From positions 1,550,001-1,614,000 of the forward strand of contig NZ_CDHO01000003.1 in assembly GCF_001006785.1 (NCBI RefSeq): a stretch of DNA of 64,000 bases, in the 5' to 3' direction. Shown here piece after piece: positions 34,601-43,300 of the stretch. Made by a program: the position numbers and the translations under genes. Below the pieces are notes generated by a model that saw only the letters and a list, made by a program, of their open reading frames with translations, ran no database searches and was not told the origin of the DNA. The stretch comes from Hyphomicrobium_B sp001006785. Its GTDB lineage: Bacteria; Pseudomonadota; Alphaproteobacteria; Rhizobiales; Hyphomicrobiaceae. The first letter of the stretch is position 1. Each line of letters opens with the position of its first letter.

Positions 34601-35057
34601 GGATCGCAATGAACGTCGCGCCTTCGATCAGCGCGTTGCCCGCCGGAAGTTCCTTGAGTTCGAGATGCGTCGGCAGCAGCCCGTATTTCACCGGCCCGAA
34701 AAAAGCGCTGAGCGTTCCGAACAGGATTAGCGCCACGAACAGCAACGGCACCGAAGGCAGCAGAAACCCGACCGCGGCCGCCAGCGCGATCGGGATTTCG
34801 AACAGTCTGACGCGCGCCGCCATCCGAGCCTTGTCGAACTTATCGGCATATTGACCTGCGAGCGCGGAAAACAGAAAAAACGGCACGATCAGCGCTGCGC
34901 CCGCCAGCGTCCCGATCGCCGGACCGTTTTCCATAGCGAGGCGATAGACGACCAGCATCGCCAGCGCGTTCTTGAGGAGGTTGTCGTTCAGCGCCGCGAG
35001 CAGCTGGCTCCAGAACAGCGGAGCAAAGCGGCGGGAAGCCATCAGGTGCGAGAACAT
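31611..35057 (-). CDS. MFS transporter - PlsC acyltransferase - acyl-ACP synthetase fusion (LplT-Aas type)
   Basis: A very large three-part protein of 1148 residues. About 1-410 is an MFS transporter resembling LplT (FAPLFWSQLLAALNDNLLKN). About 430-640 is a PlsC-type acyltransferase with NHVSLLDA and FPEGRLTVTG. About 680-1120 is an AMP-forming acyl synthetase with ILFTSGSEGLPKGV. Together these would import lysophospholipid by flipping it and reacylate it at position 2. In E. coli LplT and Aas are separate proteins. Start choice: ATG 35057 has GAGG eight bases upstream; TTG 35072 and ATG 35066 are alternatives. The 3' end overlaps thiO. Confidence 0.9.
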   Translation of the reverse strand: MFSHLMASRRFAPLFWSQLLAALNDNLLKNALAMLVVYRLAMENGPAIGTLAGAALIVPFFLFSALAGQYADKFDKARMAARVRLFEIPIALAAAVGFLLPSVPLLFVALILFGTLSAFFGPVKYGLLPTHLELKELPAGNALIEGATFIAILLGTIGGNFASGGDREIGLVAAAIVAISIAGWLCARLIPAAPSTVPDLVVDKNIVTSTATLIKDLRSDRRIWQGALITSWFWLVGAVVLALLQNLIPHTLNGAPSVYTLALFTFAISVAAGSMVAASASKNRPNLALVPIGALLMGIFLIDLALLASRITPAPQPIGVSELLASFSGIHMLLDLAGIAFAGGLFIVPSFAAVQAWSPVERRSRVIAGCNVLSAAFMTFAGLAVAALQYEKVSVALLYAGIGVANLIVVALVLRAWGAEGVKDVGVFLFKTLFGLEVKGLENLPAPGEKAIIAPNHVSLLDAALMHALLPSHATFAIDTGMANTWWVKPFLKLAKSYAIDPTRPLGMRHLIQDVKDGSSLVIFPEGRLTVTGGLMKVYDGTAMIADKADAPVIPVRIDGLERSHFGYLSNAQTKKAWFPKTTVTILPPVKLNIDPNLRGKQRRLAAGAALQDVMTDSAVLTTPIDQTLFEALVQARHTRDTGKPAIQDPLGTKLSYKKLIVGAQVLGAKLAPMLPEPGQSVGLLLPNSAGVAVTFFALQTAGRVPAMLNFTAGAANVIAACKAANVTVVLTSRVFVEKGHFEALVQAISTVARIIYLEDVRATVTFADKIKGLAQGGKPQVERDCNAPAAILFTSGSEGLPKGVVLSHRNLLANCAQSLTRVACNGSDKVFNALPVFHSFGLTAGLLMPLVAGVPVYLYPTPLHYRIIPELVYGSNATIMFGTDTFLSGYARVAHPYDFARVRLVLAGAEAVKDRTRQLYMDRFGVRILEGYGVTETAPVLAINTPLANKAGTVGRLSPLMQARLDPVPGIETGGRLYVRGPNVMLGYYRTENPGVLEPPSNGWYDTGDIVEIDSQGFITIKGRAKRFAKIAGEMVSLSAVEALAAELWPNLITLVVALPDARKGERLALLTTDPKCTREAFIQFARRKGATELMIPADILVVSKIPLLGSGKPDYVASLELAKKAIAEKAGSSVGAVEERAITPAV

Positions 35058-35229
35058 CCGGGTCATCCTCAATGGGAACGTGCGGGTAGGCTGGCGGGAA
35101 GGAACGTAGGCAATACGGCAGATTGGCGGTGCTTTGACCCGTTCACCGCGTTTACGCTAATAAATCAGAAAATCCTCTAGCAAACGCCGCGAAAAGGCCT
35201 ACTTGCAGCAGATGCACGAGGACGAGCCA

Positions 35230-35448
35230 ATGCTGAACGCGATGCCGAAAATTGAACTGATCGTCAATGGCCGCAAGTCCGAAACGGGAGCACAAACGCT
35301 GGCCGCGCTTCTGGACGAGCAGGAACTGTCTGATGCCAAAGTCGCAACCGCGCTGAACGGTCATTTCGTGCCCGCGGCGAAGCGTGATACGACGAACCTC
35401 AAAGCCGGCGATAGCGTCGAGATCGTCTCCGCGCGCCAGGGCGGCTGA
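35230..35448 (+). CDS. thiS: Sulfur carrier protein ThiS
   Basis: Ubiquitin-like sulfur carrier of thiazole synthesis, 72 residues. IELIVNGRKSETGAQTLAALL is the first half of the fold; the protein ends in the required Gly-Gly (ARQGG), which is adenylated and thiocarboxylated. The ATG at 35230 is chosen because GAGGA lies 7 bases before it; TTG 35203, ATG 35212 and ATG 35242 are in frame. The stop abuts the thiG ATG directly. No TPP riboswitch was recognised upstream. Confidence 0.92.
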   Translation: MLNAMPKIELIVNGRKSETGAQTLAALLDEQELSDAKVATALNGHFVPAAKRDTTNLKAGDSVEIVSARQGG

Positions 35449-36282
35449 ATGAGCATCTCGCAATCAATGAACCTCCGGGACCAAAGTCTGCATAAAGAGC
35501 AAGCGCTGTCGTTTTACGGCGTGACGGTGCCGTCGCGGCTTCTGCTCGGGACGGCGGGATACCCGTCGCCCGCAATTCTCGCCGACGCTGCGAAAGCCTC
35601 GCGAGCGTCGATCGTGACGGTCTCTCTCCGTCGTGAGGCGGCGGGGGGAAAAATCGGCGAGCGCTTTCTCGACATCATCAAGAATCTCGGCGTCCGCGTT
35701 CTTCCCAACACCGCCGGATGCCGCACGGCGCGCGACGCGATCGCGACGGCTGAAATGGCGCGCGAGCTGTTCGGCACCGATTGGGTCAAGCTCGAAGTCA
35801 TCGCCAACGACGACACGTTGCAACCGGACGTGTTCGGGCTCGTCGAGGCTGCGCGCATCCTCAACGCCAACGGCTTCAAGGTCTTTCCCTATACGACGGA
35901 AGATCTCTCCGTGGCGGAACGCCTGCAGCAGGCGGGCTGCGAGGTCATCATGCCGTGGGCGGCGCCGATCGGCAGCGGCCGCGGTCTGGCGAATGTCGCC
36001 GCGCTCAAAAGTCTGCGGGCTTATTTTCCCGACGCAAAACTCGTGATCGACGCGGGTATCGGCGCGCCCTCGCACGCGGCCCACGCCATGGAGCTTGGCT
36101 ATGACGCCGTGTTGCTCAACACCGCTGTGGCCAAAGCTGCCGATCCCGTCCGCATGGCGGAAGCCTTCGCAAATGCCATCGTTGCCGGACGCATCGGCTA
36201 CGACGCCGGCCTGATGCCCGCGCGCGACATGGCGGTGCCATCGACGCCGGTCGCGGGCACGCCGTTCTTCGACATCGAATAG
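35449..36282 (+). CDS. thiG: Thiazole synthase ThiG
   Basis: TIM-barrel enzyme joining 1-deoxy-D-xylulose 5-phosphate, iminoglycine and ThiS thiocarboxylate into the thiazole phosphate. The 277-residue protein has SRLLLGTAGYPSPAIL, the active-site lysine in DWVKLEVIANDDTLQPD, PWAAPIGSGRGLANVAAL and VIDAGIGAPSHAAHAMELGYD. It starts immediately after thiS and precedes thiE by eight bases. Confidence 0.95.
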   Translation: MSISQSMNLRDQSLHKEQALSFYGVTVPSRLLLGTAGYPSPAILADAAKASRASIVTVSLRREAAGGKIGERFLDIIKNLGVRVLPNTAGCRTARDAIATAEMARELFGTDWVKLEVIANDDTLQPDVFGLVEAARILNANGFKVFPYTTEDLSVAERLQQAGCEVIMPWAAPIGSGRGLANVAALKSLRAYFPDAKLVIDAGIGAPSHAAHAMELGYDAVLLNTAVAKAADPVRMAEAFANAIVAGRIGYDAGLMPARDMAVPSTPVAGTPFFDIE

Positions 36283-36290
36283 GGCTGGAT

Positions 36291-36908
36291 TTGAATCGAA
36301 TGCCGGTGAAGCTCGCACCGTTCTACCCGATCGTCCCCGATATCGGCTGGCTCGAACGCATCGTGCCGCTCGGCGTTAAGCTTGTGCAACTCAGGATCAA
36401 GGATGCGGCGCGGGCCGATGTCGTCGATCAGACAAGGCGAGCGCTCGCCGTGACGCGCGCGCACGACTGCCAGCTGATCGTGAATGACTATTGGGACGTC
36501 GCCATCGAAACCGGCGCAGATTTCATCCATCTTGGTCAAGAGGACCTTGAGACCGCAGACCTCGGCGCGCTGCGGCAAGCCGGAGTCCGCTTCGGCGTTT
36601 CGACCCATGACGAAGCGGAACTCGCGAAGGCTTTAAAGGTAAACCCGGACTACGTCGCGCTGGGCCCGATCTACCCGACCAAGCTGAAGGTCATGCCCTG
36701 GGCGCCCCAAGGCCTTGAACGGCTTAAGTTATGGCGCAGCAAAATCGGGGCGCTTCCACTTGTCGCGATCGGAGGGCTGATGCCGGATCGGGCCGACGGC
36801 GTGGCCGATGCGGGTGCGAACAGCTTGGCGGTAATTACCGATTTTGTAACTGCCGAGGACCCAATTGCCCGGGTCAAAGAGTGGCTCGCATGGGCGGCCG
36901 GCAGATAA
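36291..36908 (+). CDS. thiE: Thiamine phosphate synthase ThiE
   Basis: Couples hydroxymethylpyrimidine pyrophosphate with thiazole phosphate. The 205-residue TIM barrel shows VKLVQLRIKD, LIVNDYWDVAIETGADFIHLGQEDL and YVALGPIYPTKLK, all family motifs. The start is TTG 36291 with AGGG six bases upstream; ATG 36300 is an alternative. It ends the thiS-thiG-thiE run. A TenI-like non-catalytic role is possible but the phosphate- and pyrimidine-site motifs appear intact. Confidence 0.88.
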   Translation: MNRMPVKLAPFYPIVPDIGWLERIVPLGVKLVQLRIKDAARADVVDQTRRALAVTRAHDCQLIVNDYWDVAIETGADFIHLGQEDLETADLGALRQAGVRFGVSTHDEAELAKALKVNPDYVALGPIYPTKLKVMPWAPQGLERLKLWRSKIGALPLVAIGGLMPDRADGVADAGANSLAVITDFVTAEDPIARVKEWLAWAAGR

Positions 36909-37009
36909 AACTGACCGGCGCGTTTGCCTCGACTGATTTGACAGAAGCGCCCGTTCCGGTGGAATAATTCACGCCCAACTCCCGACAACCCTCAAGGTGC
37001 CTCGCGCTC

Positions 37010-38059
37010 ATGCCGTACAGGTTCAAGATCGACGAGCCGGTTGAGAAGGGATTTCGGCGTATCGCGCGCGAGCAGCTCGATTTGGCTTTGCAGGAACTCG
37101 CCGCTCCGGAAGTTCAACCCAAAGGCGTACACGAAAGCCGGAAAGCTCTGAAGCGTCTGCGCGCGCTCGTGCGATTGGCTGCGCCTGCGCTCGGCGCGGA
37201 TAGGGCGCGCAAGCGTAACAAAACGCTGAGCGAGATTGCACAACTTCTTGCCGGACACCGTGATCAGGCGGTGATGCTCGATACGCTGAAGAAGCTCAGG
37301 GAAGAGAATGGTCCGGACGGCGCAGCGACGCTTGCTCCGTTGACGGTGCACTTCGCCAAGGCGTCCGCCAATGCGCAGCAACCGCTCGATCCCGGTTCCG
37401 CCGCGCAGGCCCGCTTGATGCTTCTGCGCGAAACTAAAAAATTCGCGCGCGCCCGTATTCGCAAAAGAGGTTTTGCGGCTCTCGAAGGCGGGCTCGAGAC
37501 GAGCTATCGCCACGCTCGCAAGGCCCTGAAAATCGCCTACAGCGAACCGGCGGACGAAACATTTCATACGCTGCGCAAATCGGTGCAATGGCATTGGCGG
37601 CAGATGAGCCTGCTGGCGCGCGCCTGGCCTGAAGAATTCGCGATCCGGGTCGCTGACGCTCGCGAGCTGTCGCAGCTTCTCGGCGACGATCATGACTTGG
37701 CGTTGCTGATTACCGCAACCGCGAACGCAGACGACATTTCCGCCGACCAGAAGGAAGACATCGTCGCCTTGTGCCGCCGAAAGCAACAGACGTTGCGTCT
37801 CGAGGCCGAGTTCCGCGCCAAACGGCTTTTCGCGGAGATGCCTCAGCCGTTTATCAAGCGGATGCGGGCCTATTGGAAGTTCGGCAGCGGGATGCGCGCT
37901 CGCGAACTCCCTCATCTGACGCATGTGGAGGAGCCGCAGGCGCTGCATCTGGCATCCTCGGACGTTCCGAAAAGCCTCGGCGAGATCAAGCCCGCCCTGG
38001 GCAAGCCCAGGCTTGCGGCAAAAGAAGAGCCCGCATCGCCTTCGCAACGCCGCGCTTGA
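37010..38059 (+). CDS. CHAD domain protein
   Basis: A 349-residue protein made almost entirely of one CHAD domain (conserved histidine alpha-helical domain), which binds inorganic polyphosphate. The paired conserved segments are VHESRKALKRLRALVRL, FHTLRKSVQWHWRQM and LGDDHDLALLITA. It is rich in Arg and Lys, fitting a polyanion ligand. No CYTH/triphosphatase domain is fused or adjacent. The stand-alone gene sits between thiE and hemH with no shared overlap. Confidence 0.9.
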   Translation: MPYRFKIDEPVEKGFRRIAREQLDLALQELAAPEVQPKGVHESRKALKRLRALVRLAAPALGADRARKRNKTLSEIAQLLAGHRDQAVMLDTLKKLREENGPDGAATLAPLTVHFAKASANAQQPLDPGSAAQARLMLLRETKKFARARIRKRGFAALEGGLETSYRHARKALKIAYSEPADETFHTLRKSVQWHWRQMSLLARAWPEEFAIRVADARELSQLLGDDHDLALLITATANADDISADQKEDIVALCRRKQQTLRLEAEFRAKRLFAEMPQPFIKRMRAYWKFGSGMRARELPHLTHVEEPQALHLASSDVPKSLGEIKPALGKPRLAAKEEPASPSQRRA

Positions 38060-38098
38060 TCCGGCGATTTGTAGATTCCATTGTTGAACGGGACGCGG

Positions 38099-39160
38099 AT
38101 GAACGAAGCGCCGAAATCGATAACTCCTGCGGATACGGCGTCGGCCTTTCCGCCGGGCCATAAGAACGTCGCACACGGACGTATCGGCGTCCTATTGCTT
38201 AATCTCGGCACGCCCGATGGCACCGGTTATTGGCCGATGCGGCGCTATCTGAAGGAATTCCTCTCCGACGAGCGCGTCATAGAGGAGCCGCGCTGGAAAT
38301 GGTGGCCGATCCTCAATCTCATCATTCTGACCGTCCGTCCCGGCCGCAAGGGCAAGGACTACGCGACGATCTGGAATAACGAGAAGAACGAAAGTCCGAT
38401 CAAGACGATCAGCCGAAACCAGGCTGTCGAGCTCGCCGAACGTCTGAAAGACCACGACGGCATCATCGTTGATTGGGCGATGCGTTACGCCAACCCGTCG
38501 ACGGAAAGCCGCATTCAGGCGCTGAAAGACCAGGGCTGCGATCGCATTCTGCTGCTTCCTCTCTATCCGCAATACGCCGCGCCGACGACTGCGACTGCCG
38601 CGGATCAGGCGTTTCGCGCTTTGATGAAAATGCGTTGGCAGCCCGCGATCCGCCTGGCACCCGCCTACTACGACGATCCCGCGTACATTGATGCCCTCGC
38701 GCGTTCGATGCGGAAAAGCCTTGCGAAGCTCGACTTCGAGCCGGAGAAAATCATCGCGACGTTTCACGGAATGCCTGAGAAATACTTCGCGGCGGGCGAT
38801 CCGTATCACTGCCAATGCCAGAAGACGTCGCGGCTGTTACGCGAGGCACTCGGCATCACCCCGGATCGTTGGCTGACGACGTTCCAGTCGCGCTTCGGCA
38901 ATGATCCGTGGCTGCAGCCCTATACGGACAAGACGGTCGAAGCTCTCGCTAAATCGGGAACGAAAAGGCTCGCGCTCGTGGCGCCGGGATTTTCCGCCGA
39001 TTGCCTCGAGACGCTCGAAGAACTCGACAGCGAAAACCGGCATTACTTTGAATCGAACGGCGGCGAGAAATTCGCCTATCTGCCGGCGCTCAACGACAGC
39101 CCCGAAGGCATAGACGTCATCGAGGCGGTTGTGCGGCGGGAGTTGCAAGGCTGGATCTGA
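38099..39160 (+). CDS. hemH: Ferrochelatase HemH
   Basis: Inserts ferrous iron into protoporphyrin IX, the last step of heme synthesis. The protein has 353 residues from ATG 38099 (TTG 38081 is in frame but less likely). Family motifs are GVLLLNLGTPDGTGYW near the start, LPLYPQYAAPTTATAADQAF, and ATFHGMPEKYFAAGDPYHCQC with the active-site histidine; the late VAPGFSADCLETLEE contains the conserved glutamates. It converges on the kdsD gene 33 bases away with no terminator visible. Confidence 0.94.
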   Translation: MNEAPKSITPADTASAFPPGHKNVAHGRIGVLLLNLGTPDGTGYWPMRRYLKEFLSDERVIEEPRWKWWPILNLIILTVRPGRKGKDYATIWNNEKNESPIKTISRNQAVELAERLKDHDGIIVDWAMRYANPSTESRIQALKDQGCDRILLLPLYPQYAAPTTATAADQAFRALMKMRWQPAIRLAPAYYDDPAYIDALARSMRKSLAKLDFEPEKIIATFHGMPEKYFAAGDPYHCQCQKTSRLLREALGITPDRWLTTFQSRFGNDPWLQPYTDKTVEALAKSGTKRLALVAPGFSADCLETLEELDSENRHYFESNGGEKFAYLPALNDSPEGIDVIEAVVRRELQGWI

Positions 39161-39193
39161 CAGCCGGAGGCGAACTCGCGACCGCCGCGCTAT

Positions 39194-40225
39194 TCAAGCG
39201 ACTCCGAGACGCAGCAGGTCGTGAATGTGGAGGATGCCAACCGGCTTCTGCTTCTCGACCACGAACAGCGCCGTGATCGACGACGCGTTGATGAGTTCGA
39301 GCGCCGCTGAAGCGAGCATCGTCGGCGAAATCGTTTTCGGCTTCGCCGTCATGATCTGATCGACGCTCGCCCGGACGAGGTCGGCGCCCATATGGCGGCG
39401 CAAGTCGCCGTCGGTGATGACCCCGATGAGGCGACCGCGCTTTTCCACGACGCCAACGCAGCCGAAGCTCTTCTCGGTCATCGTGACCAGCGCATTGGCC
39501 ATGGTCTCGCCGCTCTTGATCAGCGGCAGCCGTTCGCCCTTGTGCATGATGTCCGAGACGTACTTGAGGTTCGCGCCGAGCGACCCGCCGGGATGGAAAA
39601 TCTTGAAGTCGTGTGCGGTAAATCCGCGGGCTTCGAGCAGCGCGATCGCGAGGCTGTCGCCGAGCGCGAGCTGCATCGTCGTCGACGTTGTCGGCGCGAG
39701 CCCGTGCGGGCAGGCCTCCTTCGTGCGCGGCAGAAGCAGCACGACATCGGCCTGTTCGCCAAGCGCCGACTTCGCCTGCGAAGTGATCGCAATCAGCGGC
39801 ACGGCAAAGCGGCGCGAATACGTGATGATCGGCTTGAGTTCGACCGTCTCGCCCGACCACGACAACGCCAGGATCAGGTCCGAGCGCGTGACCATCCCGA
39901 GATCGCCGTGCGACGCTTCGCTCGGATGCACGAAAAATGCGGGCGTCCCGGTCGACGCGAACGTCGCCGCGATCTTCTGCCCGACGTGGCCGCTCTTGCC
40001 GATGCCGGTGACGATGACGCGTCCCTTGACAGCAACGAGACGGCGCATCGCCTCCTCGAACGGCCCGGCGAGATCGCCGTTCAGTTCGCTGGCGAGCTGG
40101 ATAAGGCCTTCCGACTCGAGGTTGAGCGTCCTCACCGCCGAAGCGACACTGGCTTTGAGGCCTGACTTTGTGCTCGAAGCAGCAGGCCGGGTGCTGGAAC
40201 CGCGGAACGGGACCACTTTGGTCAT
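39194..40225 (-). CDS. kdsD: Arabinose-5-phosphate isomerase (KdsD/KpsF/GutQ)
   Basis: Converts ribulose 5-phosphate to arabinose 5-phosphate, the first step toward Kdo of lipopolysaccharide. The 343-residue protein has an N-terminal SIS domain (about 55-190, VIVTGIGKSGHVGQKIA, SEASHGDLGMV, LSWSGET) and two C-terminal CBS domains (about 220-343). The Ser/Arg-rich first 35 residues are poorly conserved and the start could be slightly internal. Confidence 0.92.
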   Translation of the reverse strand: MTKVVPFRGSSTRPAASSTKSGLKASVASAVRTLNLESEGLIQLASELNGDLAGPFEEAMRRLVAVKGRVIVTGIGKSGHVGQKIAATFASTGTPAFFVHPSEASHGDLGMVTRSDLILALSWSGETVELKPIITYSRRFAVPLIAITSQAKSALGEQADVVLLLPRTKEACPHGLAPTTSTTMQLALGDSLAIALLEARGFTAHDFKIFHPGGSLGANLKYVSDIMHKGERLPLIKSGETMANALVTMTEKSFGCVGVVEKRGRLIGVITDGDLRRHMGADLVRASVDQIMTAKPKTISPTMLASAALELINASSITALFVVEKQKPVGILHIHDLLRLGVA

Positions 40226-40427
40226 TGGTGAGACGAGTCCTTCCCCCGTTGAGGCGCGTCCTGAGCCGTGCCAGCAAAACGTGGACTGACCTTATCAATT
40301 CCGCGCTGATGCCGCTATGCCGAAGCCGCGCTTACCCCCGGTTTTAAAGGCACATTAACCAACGGTTTCTACGGTGAGCGCGTTCAATTGTTTGCGTTCA
40401 CGTGATTCTTCATGGGGGCGCTCGCAA

Positions 40428-42095
40428 ATGAGCGACCGGCGTCATGGCTGGTTTTATTGGAGCTTGGTCGCAGCGGCACTTTTGGTGCCCGCCGGCGCGC
40501 GGTTCGCGCATGCCCAAAGCTCAGCTCGGCAAAATCTGACCAGCATCGAAGACCCCGCCACTTCTGACGCATCCGAGCCCGGATTGGATGACCCCAATTC
40601 CGACGGCAGCGAGAGCGGCGATCCCGCTTCCGTAGCCCCGGCCGACGCTGACGGCGACCCCGCCGCGACGGACGATACGAGCAACCCGGAAGACACAAAT
40701 TCGTCCGCTGACCAAAACGATGCCGCCGAAAGCTCGCCGCAAGCTGGCATGCGCGACCCGGGCGAGGCCAATCCCGGCGACCTCGCCAACGGCGAACCTC
40801 TGACGCCGCCGCAAGGCATCGACGTCTCTTCCGCAAGCGCGCGCGATCCAGCCGAAATCGAGTTGCCCGATCAGCGAGCCGTGCGCCGCGATCCGCTGCT
40901 CTATCAAATTGAGGATTTGAATCCGATCACCGATAACCGGACGACGGCGCGCCTGTTTCGTCAGGAGCCTTACGATCCGGTGGGGATCAGGATCGGCAGC
41001 TTTGTCCTGTTCCCGGAGCTGGACCTCGGAACGTCCTACTATTCGAATGTCTTCCACGCTCCATCGGCAAAATCGGACGTCGCGTTCGATGTCTTGCCGT
41101 CGGCTCGTCTCGTTTCGAACTGGTCGCGCCATGCTCTGGAATTCAGCGCCACCGGCATCTTGAGCTTCTATAACGACTACACGACGGAAGACGATCGCGA
41201 CTATCAGCTCGAAGCGCGCGGCCGCCTTGACATCACGAGCCGCGCCAACATTCAGGCGCTGATTTCGCGTCAGCAATCGTTCGAAGACCGTTCCGCGCTC
41301 GACGCGAGTTCGGTCGGCACGCGCGCCAAGATCATCGAAGATCGCGCTGAGGCGGCCTACAATCAGCGGTTCAATCGTCTGTCGCTGCAGCTGCGCGGCA
41401 GCATCAGCGACTACACGTATGGCTCGACTGAAGACTTAGGCGTGACGACGAACAACCAGGATCGCGACTACACTCAGTACGAGGAAGCCGCGCGCGTCAT
41501 GTGGGAGCTGAAGCCGCAGCTTTCGCCGTTCTTCGAAGTCGCCATCAATCATCGCGACTATGCGGAGGCCGCACAGTCCGACGGCATCAATCGCACATCG
41601 AACGGCGAGCGCTATCGTTTCGGCATTTCATTCGGCAACGACGGCGATATCGTGCGCGGCGAAGTCAGCCTCGGCTACGGCGTCCAGACGCCGAGCGATC
41701 GCCGACTGCATCCCGTCGATGGCCTGATTATCGACGCCAACGCGACGTGGCGCATCACGCCGCTGACGTCGATCCTGTTCAACGCCATGTCGGACGTTTC
41801 CGAAACGACGACAGCCGATGTCGGCGGCGCATTCTACCGCGCGGCGAGCATCGGCATTCGCCACCAGCTGAGAAGCTATCTCATCGTCTCCGCCGCCTTC
41901 AATTATTCGAACCAGGATTCGCAGGACGGCGTCATCAGCGACAACGAGTTCCGCGAAATCCTTGGTATCGAATACTTCGCCGACCGCAACACCGTGCTCT
42001 ACGGCCGCTACGAGCACGTCAACTTCGACGGCATCGGCATCCCGAACGATTACGTCGGCGACGAGATTCACGTCGGCGTAAGGCTCCGCCGCTGA
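40428..42095 (+). CDS. Outer-membrane beta-barrel protein (BBP2_2 family) with acidic linker
   Basis: A 555-residue predicted outer-membrane protein. After the signal peptide (WSLVAAALLVPAGARFAHA) there is an unusual linker of about 80 residues rich in Asp, Ser, Ala and Pro. A long beta-barrel follows, starting near FVLFPELDLGTSYYSNVFH, with repeated aromatic strand signatures such as YQLEARGRLDITSRANIQ. It ends VGDEIHVGVRLRR. Such barrels often accompany exopolysaccharide export, but no polysaccharide cluster is present here except galU. The ATG at 40428 follows GGGGGC at good spacing. Confidence 0.75.
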   Translation: MSDRRHGWFYWSLVAAALLVPAGARFAHAQSSARQNLTSIEDPATSDASEPGLDDPNSDGSESGDPASVAPADADGDPAATDDTSNPEDTNSSADQNDAAESSPQAGMRDPGEANPGDLANGEPLTPPQGIDVSSASARDPAEIELPDQRAVRRDPLLYQIEDLNPITDNRTTARLFRQEPYDPVGIRIGSFVLFPELDLGTSYYSNVFHAPSAKSDVAFDVLPSARLVSNWSRHALEFSATGILSFYNDYTTEDDRDYQLEARGRLDITSRANIQALISRQQSFEDRSALDASSVGTRAKIIEDRAEAAYNQRFNRLSLQLRGSISDYTYGSTEDLGVTTNNQDRDYTQYEEAARVMWELKPQLSPFFEVAINHRDYAEAAQSDGINRTSNGERYRFGISFGNDGDIVRGEVSLGYGVQTPSDRRLHPVDGLIIDANATWRITPLTSILFNAMSDVSETTTADVGGAFYRAASIGIRHQLRSYLIVSAAFNYSNQDSQDGVISDNEFREILGIEYFADRNTVLYGRYEHVNFDGIGIPNDYVGDEIHVGVRLRR

Positions 42096-42117
42096 CCTTC
42101 TCCTTCAGTGAGAAGGT
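42095..42117. terminator. Stem-loop between the convergent beta-barrel and galU genes
   Basis: ACCTTCTC and GAGAAGGT form a perfect 8-bp stem around CTTCAGT. It has no T-run on either side, so it may be a weak or rho-assisted terminator for the two convergent genes. Confidence 0.35.
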
Positions 42118-42136
42118 GACCGAATGAGGGGATTAC

Positions 42137-43030
42137 TTACGCGCCGCTGAGCAACCGCTGAACCTCGCGCTTGAAGTCTCCCGCAAGCTCCTCGCGCTCC
42201 AGCGCCAACGCCACGTTCGCGGTCAGGAATCCGAGCTTCGAACCGCAGTCGTAAATCGTGCCGTTGAAACGCACGGCGTGGAACGGCTGTTTGCCGTCTT
42301 GCATCAGCCGGATCATGGAGTCGGTGAGCTGAATTTCGCCGCCCGCGCCGCGTTCCTGCTTCTCGAGCAGCGAGAAAATGTCGGGCTGCAGAATGTAGCG
42401 TCCCGTGATGTGCAGATTGGACGGCGCCGTACCGGGCTTCGGCTTCTCGACCATTCCGGTAATCGTCGAAACTTCGGCCTTCGCATCCTTCACGCCGACG
42501 ATCCCGTACTGATGCGTCTGGTCCTCGGGCACCGGCGCGACGGCGACGAGATTGCCGCCATGCCTGTTGTAAGCCGCGATCATGTCCGCGAGACACGACG
42601 TCCGGCCGTGATGGATCATGTCCGGAAGCAGCAAAGCGAACGGTTCGTTGCCGACGATCTCGCGCGCGCACCAGACGGCGTGGCCGAGTCCTAGCGGCGC
42701 TTGCTGGCGCGTAAAGCTCGTCTGCCCGGCAGCGGGAAGATCGCGCGCCAGAGCCTCGAGTTCCTTTGTCTTGTTTCGCGCCGCCAGCGTCGCTTCGAGT
42801 TCGAACTGATTGTCGAAGTGATCTTCGATCACGGCTTTGTTGCGCCCGGTGACGAAGATGAAGTGCTCGATACCGGCGGCGCGCGCTTCGTCGACGACGT
42901 GCTGCAGCACCGGCCGGTCGACGACCGTCAGCATTTCCTTCGGTACGGCCTTCGTTGCCGGAAGAAAGCGCGTCCCCAGTCCAGCGACGGGAAACACGGC
43001 TTTGCGGATAGGCCTGATCGCGGCGTTCAT
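42137..43030 (-). CDS. galU: UTP-glucose-1-phosphate uridylyltransferase GalU
   Basis: Makes UDP-glucose for envelope polysaccharides and glycolipids. The 297-residue enzyme opens with RKAVFPVAGLGTRFLPATK, the nucleotide-binding signature, followed by KEMLTVVDRPVLQHVVDEA, and contains ALLLPDMIHH. The ATG at 43030 has CCGGAG eight bases upstream and is preferred over ATG 43051. The 270-base divergent gap to the transglycosylase gene contains no further gene. Confidence 0.94.
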   Translation of the reverse strand: MNAAIRPIRKAVFPVAGLGTRFLPATKAVPKEMLTVVDRPVLQHVVDEARAAGIEHFIFVTGRNKAVIEDHFDNQFELEATLAARNKTKELEALARDLPAAGQTSFTRQQAPLGLGHAVWCAREIVGNEPFALLLPDMIHHGRTSCLADMIAAYNRHGGNLVAVAPVPEDQTHQYGIVGVKDAKAEVSTITGMVEKPKPGTAPSNLHITGRYILQPDIFSLLEKQERGAGGEIQLTDSMIRLMQDGKQPFHAVRFNGTIYDCGSKLGFLTANVALALEREELAGDFKREVQRLLSGA

Positions 43031-43300
43031 GTCTTGCTCCGGAAAAATCAATCTGCTGCCAGCGCGGTCTCATGGGATCGAACGGGCCGGCTGCCGTTAA
43101 CGCGCGGACGTGCGGAAAACGCGGCGGCGGCGACAGTTAGCGCCAATTTGCCGCCGCGGGTAGACGCAACGGGCCGCTGCCATCAATGTGCCTATAAAAC
43201 TCGAGCGACGCCAGCCGGGATGGAGCCGCAAAAATGCCCTGAAATCCGAGCATCGGGGTCATCATCGGAACAACGCCCGATCAGGGAGAATAACGGCGAG

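Noticed and set aside
32835..34730. Plus-strand open frame of 631 codons
   Set aside because: Antisense to the MFS-PlsC-synthetase gene; Arg-rich composition and no recognisable motif.
35073..35229. TPP riboswitch before thiS
   Set aside because: No CUGAGA/ACCUGA-type thi-box motifs were found here or before thiO.
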